DNA from: EX4572-165 sp964581795 | GTDB taxonomy: Archaea; Thermoplasmatota; E2; DHVEG-1 | Reading direction: 5' to 3' | Length of the DNA: 16,492 nt | Assembly (NCBI GenBank): GCA_964581795.1 | Contig: CAZOPW010000049.1 | Coordinates: 1-16,492, forward strand | Shown here: piece after piece, positions 1 to 7,264 of the stretch | Layout: the number at the start of each line of letters is the position of its first letter | How positions within the stretch are numbered: the first letter of the stretch is position 1 | Translations under genes and position numbers: made by a program | The notes under the pieces: generated by a model | The model's database searches: none | Told to the model about the DNA's origin: nothing | What the model saw: only the letters and a program-made list of their open reading frames with translations

Positions 1-919
1 TAAGATTAATATCACTACTATTTTGAGGTTGATCTGGAGGAATCAATAAATATGTGATAGTCTCATTTGATTCATGGAAAAGATTTTCCTCGTCTGATGG
101 GAAAACTTGCATTTTCACGGACAGAGAAAGAGAAGCATTTTTCTTAAATGAAGAATTAGTTGAAATATCTACATAAAACTTACCACTACCCTCGGGGGAT
201 ACATCTAAATAGTCCGGATAAAAGCTTACTATTACATTATCTGGAGCTGATACTAACATTGGTCTAAATCTTGTTTTTTTATTTGAATTGCATTGGAAAT
301 TAAAGGAAGTACGTGTATTATTCTCATATGAGAGTTTAATTGATGTATCACTAGCGGGTATAAGGTCTACATCTGGATTATATTGAGGTGTAAAAACAAT
401 ATCTACTTCAGTGCTGAATTCATTAATCCGTCCGATTGCTCCACAGGATGCTCTAAGTTTAAATAGATACGGTTGAGCTGGAGCTAATTCAGAAGGAGTA
501 ATAGATAATGTTATCTGTTCCTCAATAGGATCATCCTCAACTGGTATATCAACTGAAATTTGATTAGTGGATAAGGAAATATCTGCCCATGATGGCAGTT
601 CAAGTATTGAGAGATTAATTGTCTGTTGAGGAGCAGTCATACTACCATACAAAACTAAATTTCTTAGTCTCCAAGGAAAAAATTGCATAAAATCAGAAGG
701 AATATCTGATTTATATGTAACGGTAATCGATACTTGTGTTGTTTTTTCCAATTCCAAGTCCTTATTTAATGATGTAGTATCATATGAAAGTTGAATATAA
801 GAACTATAACTGAGAATCTGTGGACGATTAACTGTATCATTTGCTTGTATACTCATTGATAAAAAGAATAGAGAAATGAAAAAGAAAATGGAGATGATTG
901 TTTTGTATTTACAATTCAT
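1..919 (-). CDS. Exported beta-rich surface protein, C-terminal part outside window
   Basis: A reading frame runs from an ATG at 919 off the left edge, giving 306 codons without a stop. The start begins MNCKYKTIISIFFFISLFFL, a classic signal peptide: short basic N-terminus, about 16 hydrophobic residues, then a probable cleavage near residues 24-26 (SIQAND). A strong GGGAGG lies at 928-933, eight bases before the ATG. The rest is rich in Ser, Thr, Asn, Pro and beta-formers, with several N-x-S/T sequons (for example NLS, NNT, NSS, NAS), as expected of a glycosylated archaeal exterior protein. Segments such as FYPDYLDVSPEGSGKFYVDIS look like the Ig-like beta-sandwich repeats of archaeal exported proteins (COG1470/NEW3-like); this is inference. 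The missing C-terminus probably carries a membrane anchor. It is transcribed divergently from the DUF1015 gene. Specific function not recognised. Confidence 0.85.
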   Translation of the reverse strand, partial: MNCKYKTIISIFFFISLFFLSMSIQANDTVNRPQILSYSSYIQLSYDTTSLNKDLELEKTTQVSITVTYKSDIPSDFMQFFPWRLRNLVLYGSMTAPQQTINLSILELPSWADISLSTNQISVDIPVEDDPIEEQITLSITPSELAPAQPYLFKLRASCGAIGRINEFSTEVDIVFTPQYNPDVDLIPASDTSIKLSYENNTRTSFNFQCNSNKKTRFRPMLVSAPDNVIVSFYPDYLDVSPEGSGKFYVDISTNSSFKKNASLSLSVKMQVFPSDEENLFHESNETITYLLIPPDQPQNSSDINL

Positions 920-927
920 TACATGAA

Positions 928-933
928 CCTCCC
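928..933 (-). promoter_or_regulatory. Shine-Dalgarno site of the exported protein
   Basis: On the minus strand this reads GGGAGG, followed by eight bases and the ATG at 919. An ATG at 924 between them is followed at once by TAA and is not used. The site fixes the start of the partial exported protein. Confidence 0.7.
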
Positions 934-964
934 AACTAAATCATAATAATATAAATACTACAAA

Positions 965-976
965 ATATTTAAATAT
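965..976 (-). promoter_or_regulatory. TATA-like box for the exported protein
   Basis: The palindromic AT-only dodecamer ATATTTAAATAT lies about 26 bp before a predicted transcript start near 944, which would leave a roughly 25-base leader containing the GGGAGG site. Being palindromic it could also be read on the plus strand. A second AT-rich candidate at 950-957 would remove the SD from the transcript and is less likely. Confidence 0.4.
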
Positions 977-1043
977 TTACTCCATTGTTTCAATCTTTCA
1001 TATTCACTTATATTTATATTAAAAATTATGTTTTCAAACGTTA

Positions 1044-1051
1044 TTTAAATA
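1044..1051 (+). promoter_or_regulatory. TATA-like box for the DUF1015 gene
   Basis: TTTAAATA lies 67 bp before the ATG at 1118. Transcription would start near 1075 and give a leader of about 43 bases that includes the GGGAGG ribosome binding site at 1103-1108, nine bases before the ATG. Confidence 0.4.
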
Positions 1052-1117
1052 GTGAGTAACCTTTTTAATACGATTCGAAATACAGGTTGATACCCAATTT
1101 ATGGGAGGTAGTTAATT

Positions 1118-2440
1118 ATGGTAAAGGTATCTGCATTCAAAGGAATCACATACAATAAAGAGAAAATAAAAGATTTAGACAAAGTTATGTCTCCACCTTA
1201 CGATATCATTTCACCAAAAAAACAAGATCAGTTATATGAAAATAATCCATACAATTTCGTCAGATTAATTCTTGGGAAACAATACCCAAATGACTCAGAT
1301 GACAACAATCGGTATACTCGAGCGGAAAAAGATTTTCAACAATGGCAACAAGAAAAAATTTTAATTGGATCAGACAAGGAAGCACTTTACCCTTATAAAA
1401 TCACATACACCTTAAATGGTGAAGAAAAAACCATGAATGGATTTTTCATTTTACTTCGAATTGATAAAAAATATGAGAAAGTTAAAGCTCATGAACGAAC
1501 CCTTTCCAAACCAAAAGCAGATCGATTAAATCTAATGAGAGCTTGTTATGCAAATCTTGAACCAATTCAATTGCTTTACATTGATGAACAAGATTCCATT
1601 CATCAAACAATTCAACAAGCTCTATCAAATGAAGCTTTTATCAACGTTACTGGATATGACGGATTCAATCATTCAATTTGGAAAATAACCGATAATTCAG
1701 TGATTAATAAAGTGAAAGAAAATCTTGACGATGAAATTTTATTTATTGCTGATGGTCACCATCGTTATCAAACAGCAATTAATTACGCAAATGAAATGGA
1801 GGAAAACACAGGGAATACAGATCCTGATGCACCATTTCAATACCGGATGGTAATTTTGGCAAACATGTTTGATGAAGGACTTGCCATTCTTCCAACGCAT
1901 CGGTTACTGCATCTTCCAAAGAATTTTAATAAAGAAAAACTCCACAATGATTTGAAAGATTATTTCAATGTTGAAATATTCAGTCGAGATCAATCGCTTC
2001 CTGAAACACAACTTGCTAATAAAATCAAAAAGCAAATTGAAACAGAATCTGAACATAAATTTGCGGTTTTATTTAAGGATGAGTACATTGTTCTTACGTT
2101 AAAAGATGAATCTGTAATGGATTCTTTAGCTAAACATCGATCTGAAACATGGAGAAAACTTGATGTATCTATCCTTCACAAAATTGTTATTGAAGAAATC
2201 ATGGGCATAACTCAAGATACACTTGAAGATCACGTTAAGTATACTCGTGAAGATGAAGAAGCAATTGAAGTCGTTGACGACAGAAGTTTTGATTGCTCCA
2301 TTATCATGAATGCAACAAAAATAGAAGAACTCAAGGCAATTGCTGATGCTGGGGAACATATGCCACAGAAATCAACGTATTTCCTTCCTAAAATGCTTTC
2401 AGGGCTTGTCATGTATAATATGAAGACTAAAGAAGAATAA
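1118..2440 (+). CDS. DUF1015 family protein
   Basis: A 440-residue cytosolic protein matching the usual length and layout of the DUF1015 family (COG4198), whose biochemical role is not firmly known to me. The N-terminus (FKGITYN, then SPPYDIIS at about 25-32 and NPYNFVRLILG at about 43-53) is the family's opening signature. ADGHHRYQTA at 211-220 is its most conserved block, and the C-terminus has the typical KSTYFLPK...GLV ending. The D-G-H-H-R block resembles the nucleotide-binding motif of ParB/sulfiredoxin-fold serine kinases, so an ATP-dependent or kinase-like role is possible but only inferred. A GGGAGG site at 1103-1108 supports the ATG. A T-rich stretch follows the stop, and the next gene has its own TATA-like box, so the two are probably separate transcripts. 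Confidence 0.88.
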   Translation: MVKVSAFKGITYNKEKIKDLDKVMSPPYDIISPKKQDQLYENNPYNFVRLILGKQYPNDSDDNNRYTRAEKDFQQWQQEKILIGSDKEALYPYKITYTLNGEEKTMNGFFILLRIDKKYEKVKAHERTLSKPKADRLNLMRACYANLEPIQLLYIDEQDSIHQTIQQALSNEAFINVTGYDGFNHSIWKITDNSVINKVKENLDDEILFIADGHHRYQTAINYANEMEENTGNTDPDAPFQYRMVILANMFDEGLAILPTHRLLHLPKNFNKEKLHNDLKDYFNVEIFSRDQSLPETQLANKIKKQIETESEHKFAVLFKDEYIVLTLKDESVMDSLAKHRSETWRKLDVSILHKIVIEEIMGITQDTLEDHVKYTREDEEAIEVVDDRSFDCSIIMNATKIEELKAIADAGEHMPQKSTYFLPKMLSGLVMYNMKTKEE

Positions 2441-2447
2441 TCTCTTC

Positions 2448-2465
2448 TTTTTTCATTATTTTTTT
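2448..2465 (+). terminator. T-run terminator after the DUF1015 gene
   Basis: Two runs of six and seven T, separated by CATTA, begin eight bases after the stop. Archaeal RNA polymerase terminates at such U-tracts without needing a hairpin. Confidence 0.55.
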
Positions 2466-2481
2466 AAGGTGATGAGTTAGC

Positions 2482-2489
2482 TTAATATA
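2482..2489 (+). promoter_or_regulatory. TATA-like box of the site-2 protease gene
   Basis: TTAATATA is centred about 30 bp before the ATG at 2516. This spacing puts the transcript start at or next to the start codon, so the mRNA would be leaderless; no SD is near the ATG. A short palindrome, GCATA-G-TATGC (2493-2503), lies between box and start. Confidence 0.5.
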
Positions 2490-2515
2490 CAAGCATAGTA
2501 TGCACAACTAATGCT

Positions 2516-3871
2516 ATGAGCATTATTGAAATCCTTGTTATTCTTATCGGAATCTTAGGAATCTATGCTGTTGGAACGTTTTATTTAAAGAAAAAAGGTT
2601 ATTTTGAAAAATATAACATTAACTTTTACGGACCCGCCTTAATGGTTCGAACAAAAAGAGGAGTGGGATTTCTTAAACGAATAGCTCAACATACCAGGTT
2701 TTGGCATGGATATGGTAAGATTGCAGTTGTTGTTTGTTTTATCATGATGATTTTAATGGTTCTTTTAGTCATTGCAAACATGTGGGCGGTACTTGAATTT
2801 ACTCCAGAACAACAAGAAGCTCTCCCCGGAATTGAATTTGGTCTTATTTTACCGGGTATCAATCCAATCCTTCCACTCGATTATATTTTTTATATTATCC
2901 TTGCACTGGTTATCGGAATTATCGTTCATGAATTCTCTCATGGAATTCTTACGTTCGCTCATGGATTAAAAGTCAAATCACTTGGGTTACTTTATTTAAT
3001 TGTACCATTAGGAGCATTTTGTGAACCTGATGAAGATGAATTACAGGAAACATCAAAAAGAAAACGAATGCAAGTCTACGCAGCAGGTCCAATGTCAAAT
3101 TTTGTCATTGCCCTTATCGCGCTACTTCTTTTTTCATATGTTGGCATGGCAGCAGTTCAACCAATCGAAGGAGTTCATGTTGCATATGCTATTGAGGATA
3201 GTCCAGCTGAAAAAATAGGACTCTCAGCTGGTACGGTCGTAACATCTTTAAATAATACTCCTGTGGAAAATGCTTCAGATTTTGTTCAAGTTATGGATAA
3301 GGTTTCAGTGAATCAAACCATTCCTATCACGTATTATAAGGACAGATCTGAAATTGAAACAACAATTACTGCAGCACCTCGATCTGAATTTTCAAATAAT
3401 AAGAGTCAAGAAAACATGAGTTTTGTTGGAATTGGATTTAATAATTATGTAAATAATTTTGTAAACTCATTAAAAAATCCGCTTTCAAGCACCGATGGAC
3501 TCATTGTTATGTATTCACTTCCACTTTTAGGTTATTTCATTGGTTATAATCCATTAGTAAGCCCATATACACAAGGATTACAACTAACCGGGATTGCTTC
3601 AGTTCTTCCAGATTCATTATTTTGGATTGCATTAAACGCACTTTTTTGGATTTTCTGGTTAAATTTACTCCTCGGATTTTTCAATGTTTTACCCATGGTT
3701 CCATTAGATGGTGGATTTCTATTCAATGATAGTGTTCGATTTACCATTCAACGATTCAGGAAAAATCTTAGTGAGGAACGGGTTGAAACAATTGTAAAAC
3801 AAATTACATTATTTATTTCACTAATCATTCTATTCCTTGTTCTCTTCCCATGGTTAGTAAAATATATTTAA
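2516..3871 (+). CDS. Site-2 type membrane metalloprotease (M50) with PDZ domain
   Basis: This 451-residue intramembrane zinc protease would cleave membrane-bound substrates within the bilayer. A first helix spans about 3-22 and a second about 68-90. The zinc motif HEFSH is at 138-142 within a helix, with H138 and H142 as ligands and E139 as catalytic base. The third ligand is in NVLPMVPLDGG at 390-400 (D398), the standard second S2P motif. Between them is a PDZ-like domain at about 220-285, a substrate-gating element in this family, followed by further hydrophobic helices and a C-terminal helix at about 430-450. All active-site residues are present. The start is read as leaderless; an ATG at 2511 is out of frame and stops after two codons. 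The physiological substrate cannot be told from the neighbours. The gene is convergent with L10e. Confidence 0.92.
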   Translation: MSIIEILVILIGILGIYAVGTFYLKKKGYFEKYNINFYGPALMVRTKRGVGFLKRIAQHTRFWHGYGKIAVVVCFIMMILMVLLVIANMWAVLEFTPEQQEALPGIEFGLILPGINPILPLDYIFYIILALVIGIIVHEFSHGILTFAHGLKVKSLGLLYLIVPLGAFCEPDEDELQETSKRKRMQVYAAGPMSNFVIALIALLLFSYVGMAAVQPIEGVHVAYAIEDSPAEKIGLSAGTVVTSLNNTPVENASDFVQVMDKVSVNQTIPITYYKDRSEIETTITAAPRSEFSNNKSQENMSFVGIGFNNYVNNFVNSLKNPLSSTDGLIVMYSLPLLGYFIGYNPLVSPYTQGLQLTGIASVLPDSLFWIALNALFWIFWLNLLLGFFNVLPMVPLDGGFLFNDSVRFTIQRFRKNLSEERVETIVKQITLFISLIILFLVLFPWLVKYI

Positions 3872-3881
3872 TATGAAAGTA

Positions 3882-3916
3882 GAAAAATTGAAAAAAGAAG
3901 AAAAAAATGTTTTTTT
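3882..3916. terminator. Bidirectional terminator between the site-2 protease and L10e genes
   Basis: Only 43 bp separate the two convergent stops. The plus strand has seven T at 3910-3916 after the protease gene, and the plus-strand A-runs at 3882-3907 read as T-runs on the minus strand after the L10e stop. One AT-rich segment can therefore end transcripts from both sides. Confidence 0.55.
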
Positions 3917-4415
3917 ATTCTGAAATAACAACTCTGCAGGGAGATGGAAGCTTCATTCCAGCTTTTCTCAATGCATTTTTTGCTAATGGTATGAATTGTG
4001 GATGAGTTTCAATTGAAATCACTTCTTGATTTCTATTCACATGAGCGGCAGAACCAACAATTTTACCATATGATTGTCTCATACCCTGAGAAACACGATC
4101 AGCACCCGCACCAGTTGCTTGTTTATTTTCACGTAAAATAACATGCGGAAATACTAATACACGTAATCGATAATTCGTTAATCCCGCTTTTTTTTCCATG
4201 TATCTATTCGATGTAATACGTGCTGATTCTAATGCACCATGACGAGCCTGACATTGTTCTTCAGAAACTAAACTAAGTTTGACTGGAAATGATGCTTGTT
4301 TATTTCCATTGACAAATTGAGTAATTCGTGGATTTGGAATACCACCCATATATTCCTTCCTGGTGGTAAGTTGTCCTCGAACATACCGGTACATACTTCC
4401 TGGTTTACGTGCCAT
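3915..4415 (-). CDS. rpl10e: 50S ribosomal protein L10e (uL16)
   Basis: A 166-residue archaeal/eukaryotic-type uL16 protein of the large subunit. It sits at the base of the central protuberance near the A-site tRNA and takes part in subunit maturation in eukaryotic homologues (RPL10). The N-terminus ARKPGSMYRYVRGQ is diagnostic, as are GGIPNPRITQF, the RYMEKKAG...YRLRV block and the flexible A-site loop around GAGADRVSQGMRQSYGK. Length is close to the family norm and no lesion is visible. The ATG at 4415 is preceded by a weak GTGA five bases upstream. It is a single-gene unit here, away from other ribosomal proteins, and ends 43 bp from the convergent protease gene. Confidence 0.97.
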   Translation of the reverse strand: MARKPGSMYRYVRGQLTTRKEYMGGIPNPRITQFVNGNKQASFPVKLSLVSEEQCQARHGALESARITSNRYMEKKAGLTNYRLRVLVFPHVILRENKQATGAGADRVSQGMRQSYGKIVGSAAHVNRNQEVISIETHPQFIPLAKNALRKAGMKLPSPCRVVISE

Positions 4416-4455
4416 TGTTCACAACCCTATTAATAATTATAACGGAGAGGTGAAT

Positions 4456-4518
4456 ATGTACATGGTGTTTATAACTTTTATTGCTCAAATCCATGAAAAC
4501 GATGGTAAAATACTATGA
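4456..4518 (+). CDS. Possible 20-codon leader-type microORF
   Basis: ATG at 4456 opens a 20-codon frame (MYMVFITFIAQIHENDGKIL) ending at TGA 4516-4518. Four bases before the ATG is GGAGAGGTG (4444-4452), a good match to the archaeal SD. It lies in the divergent gap between L10e and argS, about 100 bp before argS. No family is recognisable and such frames arise by chance in AT-rich gaps; only the SD makes it notable. Confidence 0.2.
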   Translation: MYMVFITFIAQIHENDGKIL

Positions 4519-4548
4519 TTTCTTCCATATTGAACAACTCTATAATAG

Positions 4549-4557
4549 TTTATAAAT
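4549..4557 (+). promoter_or_regulatory. TATA-like box upstream of argS
   Basis: TTTATAAAT lies about 66 bp before the ATG at 4619, giving a predicted leader of about 40 bases with no evident SD. An alternative box, TTTAAAAA within 4597-4604, is about 27 bp before the in-frame ATG at 4628 and would give a leaderless start three codons later. Confidence 0.35.
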
Positions 4558-4618
4558 AATTAAGAGGATACATATTCAACTTAGAATCCAAAAGGATTTA
4601 AAAAAACCATCTTTTACC

Positions 4619-6370
4619 ATGTATTCGATGTATACGATATTAGATCTTAAAAAACAATTAACTACCGAATTAAAAAAAACATTACAATCAATTAACTTTC
4701 CAGATACTATACGACTGGAAACTCCCTCTTCCCCTGAATTTGGAGATATTGCGTTTCCTTGTTTTTCACTTTGTAAAATAAGTAAAAAATCACCAGAAGA
4801 CACTGCAAAGCAAATAGCAAATAATCTATTATTACCCAAAGGAATAAAAAAATATGAAATTCATAGTGGCTATCTAAATTTTTGGTTTGATGAAAAAAAA
4901 ATCCTGTCTGAATCACTTTCAAACATTCTTTCAGCAAAAGAAAAATATGGTAAATTAGAAAAGAAACAAAAAAAGGTGATCGTGGAACATACTTCAGCAA
5001 ACCCAAATGGACCGTTACATGTAGGACGCGCTCGTAATCCAATCATTGGAGATACAATAGCTCGTTTAATGAACGCAGCTGGATACATAGTAGAGACTCA
5101 GTTTTACCTTGATGACCTTGGTAAACAAGTTGCAATTCTGACATGGGCAATTCATCATCTCAAAGAAAAAGAATTATCAGAAAAAACTCGTGATAAACCA
5201 GACCATCATGCAGTCAGATTTTATCAAAAAGCTCATGATCTAATGAAAAAAGATGAACAGATTAAACAAGAAATTGATACTCTAGTTCATCAAAGTGAAC
5301 TGGGAGATGAAAAAGTAATATCTCTTGGTAAAAAAGCATACGAACCAGTTCTTGCTGGAATCAAAGAAAGCCTAAATGAAATTAATATCACTATTGATAA
5401 TTTTATCCCAGAATCAAAATTTGTAAAAGATGGAAGTGTGAACAAAGTCATTGAACAATTAAAAGAGACACCGTATTGTGAAAATGAAAAAGGCGCTTTA
5501 TATATAGATGTATCATCATTTGGAGTGAAAGGACGCACAACAAAATTCTTTTTAACTCGATCTAACGGAACCACTCTTTATGCAACAAGAGACATTGCAT
5601 ATCATCAATGGAAAAGTAAACATGCAGATCTCTTAATTAATATTCTCGGAGAGGATCATAAATTAGAATCACGGCAAGTAGAAATAGCTTTAGAATTATT
5701 ACAAGTAGAAAACAGACCAAGTCCAGTTTTTTACGCATTCGTGTCCCTCCCAGGCGGAAAAATGTCTACCAGACGAGGACGTGTTGTCTATTTAGATGAT
5801 TTAATAGTCGAAATAAAAGAACGAGCGTTAAAAGAAGTAAGGAAAAGGAGAGGTAAAGAGCTAAGCGAAGAAAAAATGAGACTTATCGCTGAAGTTGTGG
5901 GAATTGGAGCACTTCGATATAATATTATCAAAGTACAACCCGAAAAAGACATCGAGTTCAAATGGGAAGAAGCACTAAATTTTGATGGGAATACCGCTCC
6001 CTTCATTCAATATGCGATAGCACGATGTGCTAGTATACAACGAAAGGGAAGCAAAATTGATTATGAACAATTTTCCAGTCAGATAAATGCATCTATATTA
6101 ACTCATGAATCTGAAATTCAATTAGGAAAACAATTAGCTCAATTTCCAATGGTAATCGATGATGCTGCTCACTCATACAAACCTCATCTCCTTACTCAAT
6201 TTTTGTTTGAAACAGCATCATTATTCAATCAATTTTACCGGGATTGTCCAGTATTAACTGCTGAAAATGAACCGTTAAAAAAATCTCGATTAGGGTTAGT
6301 TCTATCCACAAAAATCGTATTGAAAAATGGATTACATTTGCTTGGAATTGATGCATTAGAAGAAATGTAA
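4619..6370 (+). CDS. argS: Arginyl-tRNA synthetase
   Basis: A class I aminoacyl-tRNA synthetase of 583 residues that charges tRNA-Arg with arginine using ATP. The N-terminal tRNA-binding (Add-1) domain covers about 1-110. The Rossmann catalytic core starts with VEHTSANPNGPLHVGRARN; HVGR at 134-137 is the HIGH motif, and this VE.TSANP.GPLH.GH/R block is diagnostic for ArgRS. GDEKVISLGKKAY and YATRDIAYH follow, and KMSTRRGR at 381-388 is the KMSKS-loop equivalent, with K381 present. The DALR anticodon-binding domain fills about 465-583. The first two in-frame ATGs (4619, 4628) have no SD; either may be used. A radical SAM gene follows after 47 bp and may be co-transcribed. Confidence 0.95.
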   Translation: MYSMYTILDLKKQLTTELKKTLQSINFPDTIRLETPSSPEFGDIAFPCFSLCKISKKSPEDTAKQIANNLLLPKGIKKYEIHSGYLNFWFDEKKILSESLSNILSAKEKYGKLEKKQKKVIVEHTSANPNGPLHVGRARNPIIGDTIARLMNAAGYIVETQFYLDDLGKQVAILTWAIHHLKEKELSEKTRDKPDHHAVRFYQKAHDLMKKDEQIKQEIDTLVHQSELGDEKVISLGKKAYEPVLAGIKESLNEINITIDNFIPESKFVKDGSVNKVIEQLKETPYCENEKGALYIDVSSFGVKGRTTKFFLTRSNGTTLYATRDIAYHQWKSKHADLLINILGEDHKLESRQVEIALELLQVENRPSPVFYAFVSLPGGKMSTRRGRVVYLDDLIVEIKERALKEVRKRRGKELSEEKMRLIAEVVGIGALRYNIIKVQPEKDIEFKWEEALNFDGNTAPFIQYAIARCASIQRKGSKIDYEQFSSQINASILTHESEIQLGKQLAQFPMVIDDAAHSYKPHLLTQFLFETASLFNQFYRDCPVLTAENEPLKKSRLGLVLSTKIVLKNGLHLLGIDALEEM

Positions 6371-6417
6371 ATTAAATAATAATAATAATATCATATCAAT
6401 AATGTGATGTAATAAGA

Positions 6418-7224
6418 ATGAATATTAAAGAAATAAAAGTTGATTATCTTCTTAAACAAATTACAAAGAAGGATTCTCTTTTCAAAGGAGAATATACACT
6501 TGATCCATATCAAAACTGTGCTTTTGGATGCACATATTGTGATTCCACACTTGATGATACCATATACGTTAAGAATAATGCTCTTAGAGTTTTAGATACG
6601 GAGTTACAGTTATATCCAACAGGTCGAATTATTCTCGGGTCGGTTCATGATCCATATCAACCAGTTGAACAGGAATTCCATCTTACTCATCACATTCTTC
6701 AGCGGATTTCACTTACAGATTTTTCCGTACATATTCTAACCAAATCCCCTACTGTTCTAAAAGATCGTTTAATATTAAAAAAGCTACATTATCCAATTGT
6801 AACCTTTTCAATCCTTTGTTTAGACGAACAAATATACAAAACATTTGAGCCAAATGCCCCTCATCCCAAAAATAGATTCAAGGCGTTGAAAACACTTTCG
6901 GATAATAACATTACCACTGGCATCGCTCTTATCCCACTTCTTCCATTTTTTTCAGAAACACTAATAGATGAAGTGATTACAGAAGCAAAAAGACACCATG
7001 CAACTTATGTGATATACAAACCATTATTTTTACAAGGAAAACAAAAACAAGTTTTTTTAGATCACCTTAAAAATAAAAAACCAGGCTTGTATGATCAATA
7101 CAAACAAATTTATGCATCTACACCGACCCCATCAAAAAAAGTAATGAAACCTTTAACTAGTCAAATAGAAAAAACCTGTGAGGAATTAAACATAAAAACA
7201 TCAATCCAAAAAATAATAACATAA
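6418..7224 (+). CDS. Spore-photoproduct-lyase-like radical SAM protein
   Basis: A 268-residue radical SAM enzyme of the COG1533 (SplB-like) group. C34-x3-C38-x2-C41 (CAFGCTYC) binds the 4Fe-4S cluster that cleaves S-adenosylmethionine. The preceding LDPYQNCAFGC and the later GSVHDPYQPVE, ILTKSP and FEPNAPHPKNRFKALKTL blocks are typical of this group, which has very many archaeal and bacterial members of unknown substrate. True DNA photoproduct repair is not implied: these homologues lack direct evidence for it. Two A/T-rich blocks separate it from argS (47 bp), with a weak GTGAT nine bases before the ATG, so an argS operon is plausible but a private promoter is also possible. The gene converges on the C25-like gene. 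Confidence 0.88.
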   Translation: MNIKEIKVDYLLKQITKKDSLFKGEYTLDPYQNCAFGCTYCDSTLDDTIYVKNNALRVLDTELQLYPTGRIILGSVHDPYQPVEQEFHLTHHILQRISLTDFSVHILTKSPTVLKDRLILKKLHYPIVTFSILCLDEQIYKTFEPNAPHPKNRFKALKTLSDNNITTGIALIPLLPFFSETLIDEVITEAKRHHATYVIYKPLFLQGKQKQVFLDHLKNKKPGLYDQYKQIYASTPTPSKKVMKPLTSQIEKTCEELNIKTSIQKIIT

Positions 7225-7264
7225 ATGATAAAAAAAATAAGAAAAAATATTTTATTGTTTTTTT
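7225..7264. terminator. Bidirectional AT-rich terminator
   Basis: The 27-bp space between the two convergent stops and the first bases beyond it hold T-runs on both strands: seven T at 7258-7264 on plus for the radical SAM gene, and long T-runs on minus (plus A-runs at 7230-7247) for the C25-like gene. Confidence 0.5.

Noticed and set aside
4519..4618. Possible T-box or riboswitch before argS
   Set aside because: Only a five-pair hairpin (AATCC-AAAA-GGATT, 4585-4598) was found; there is no T-box sequence, no conserved aptamer pattern, and T-boxes are bacterial.
6371..6400. ATA/ATT trinucleotide run after argS
   Set aside because: A short AAT repeat in an AT-rich genome; there is no sign of a functional repeat array.
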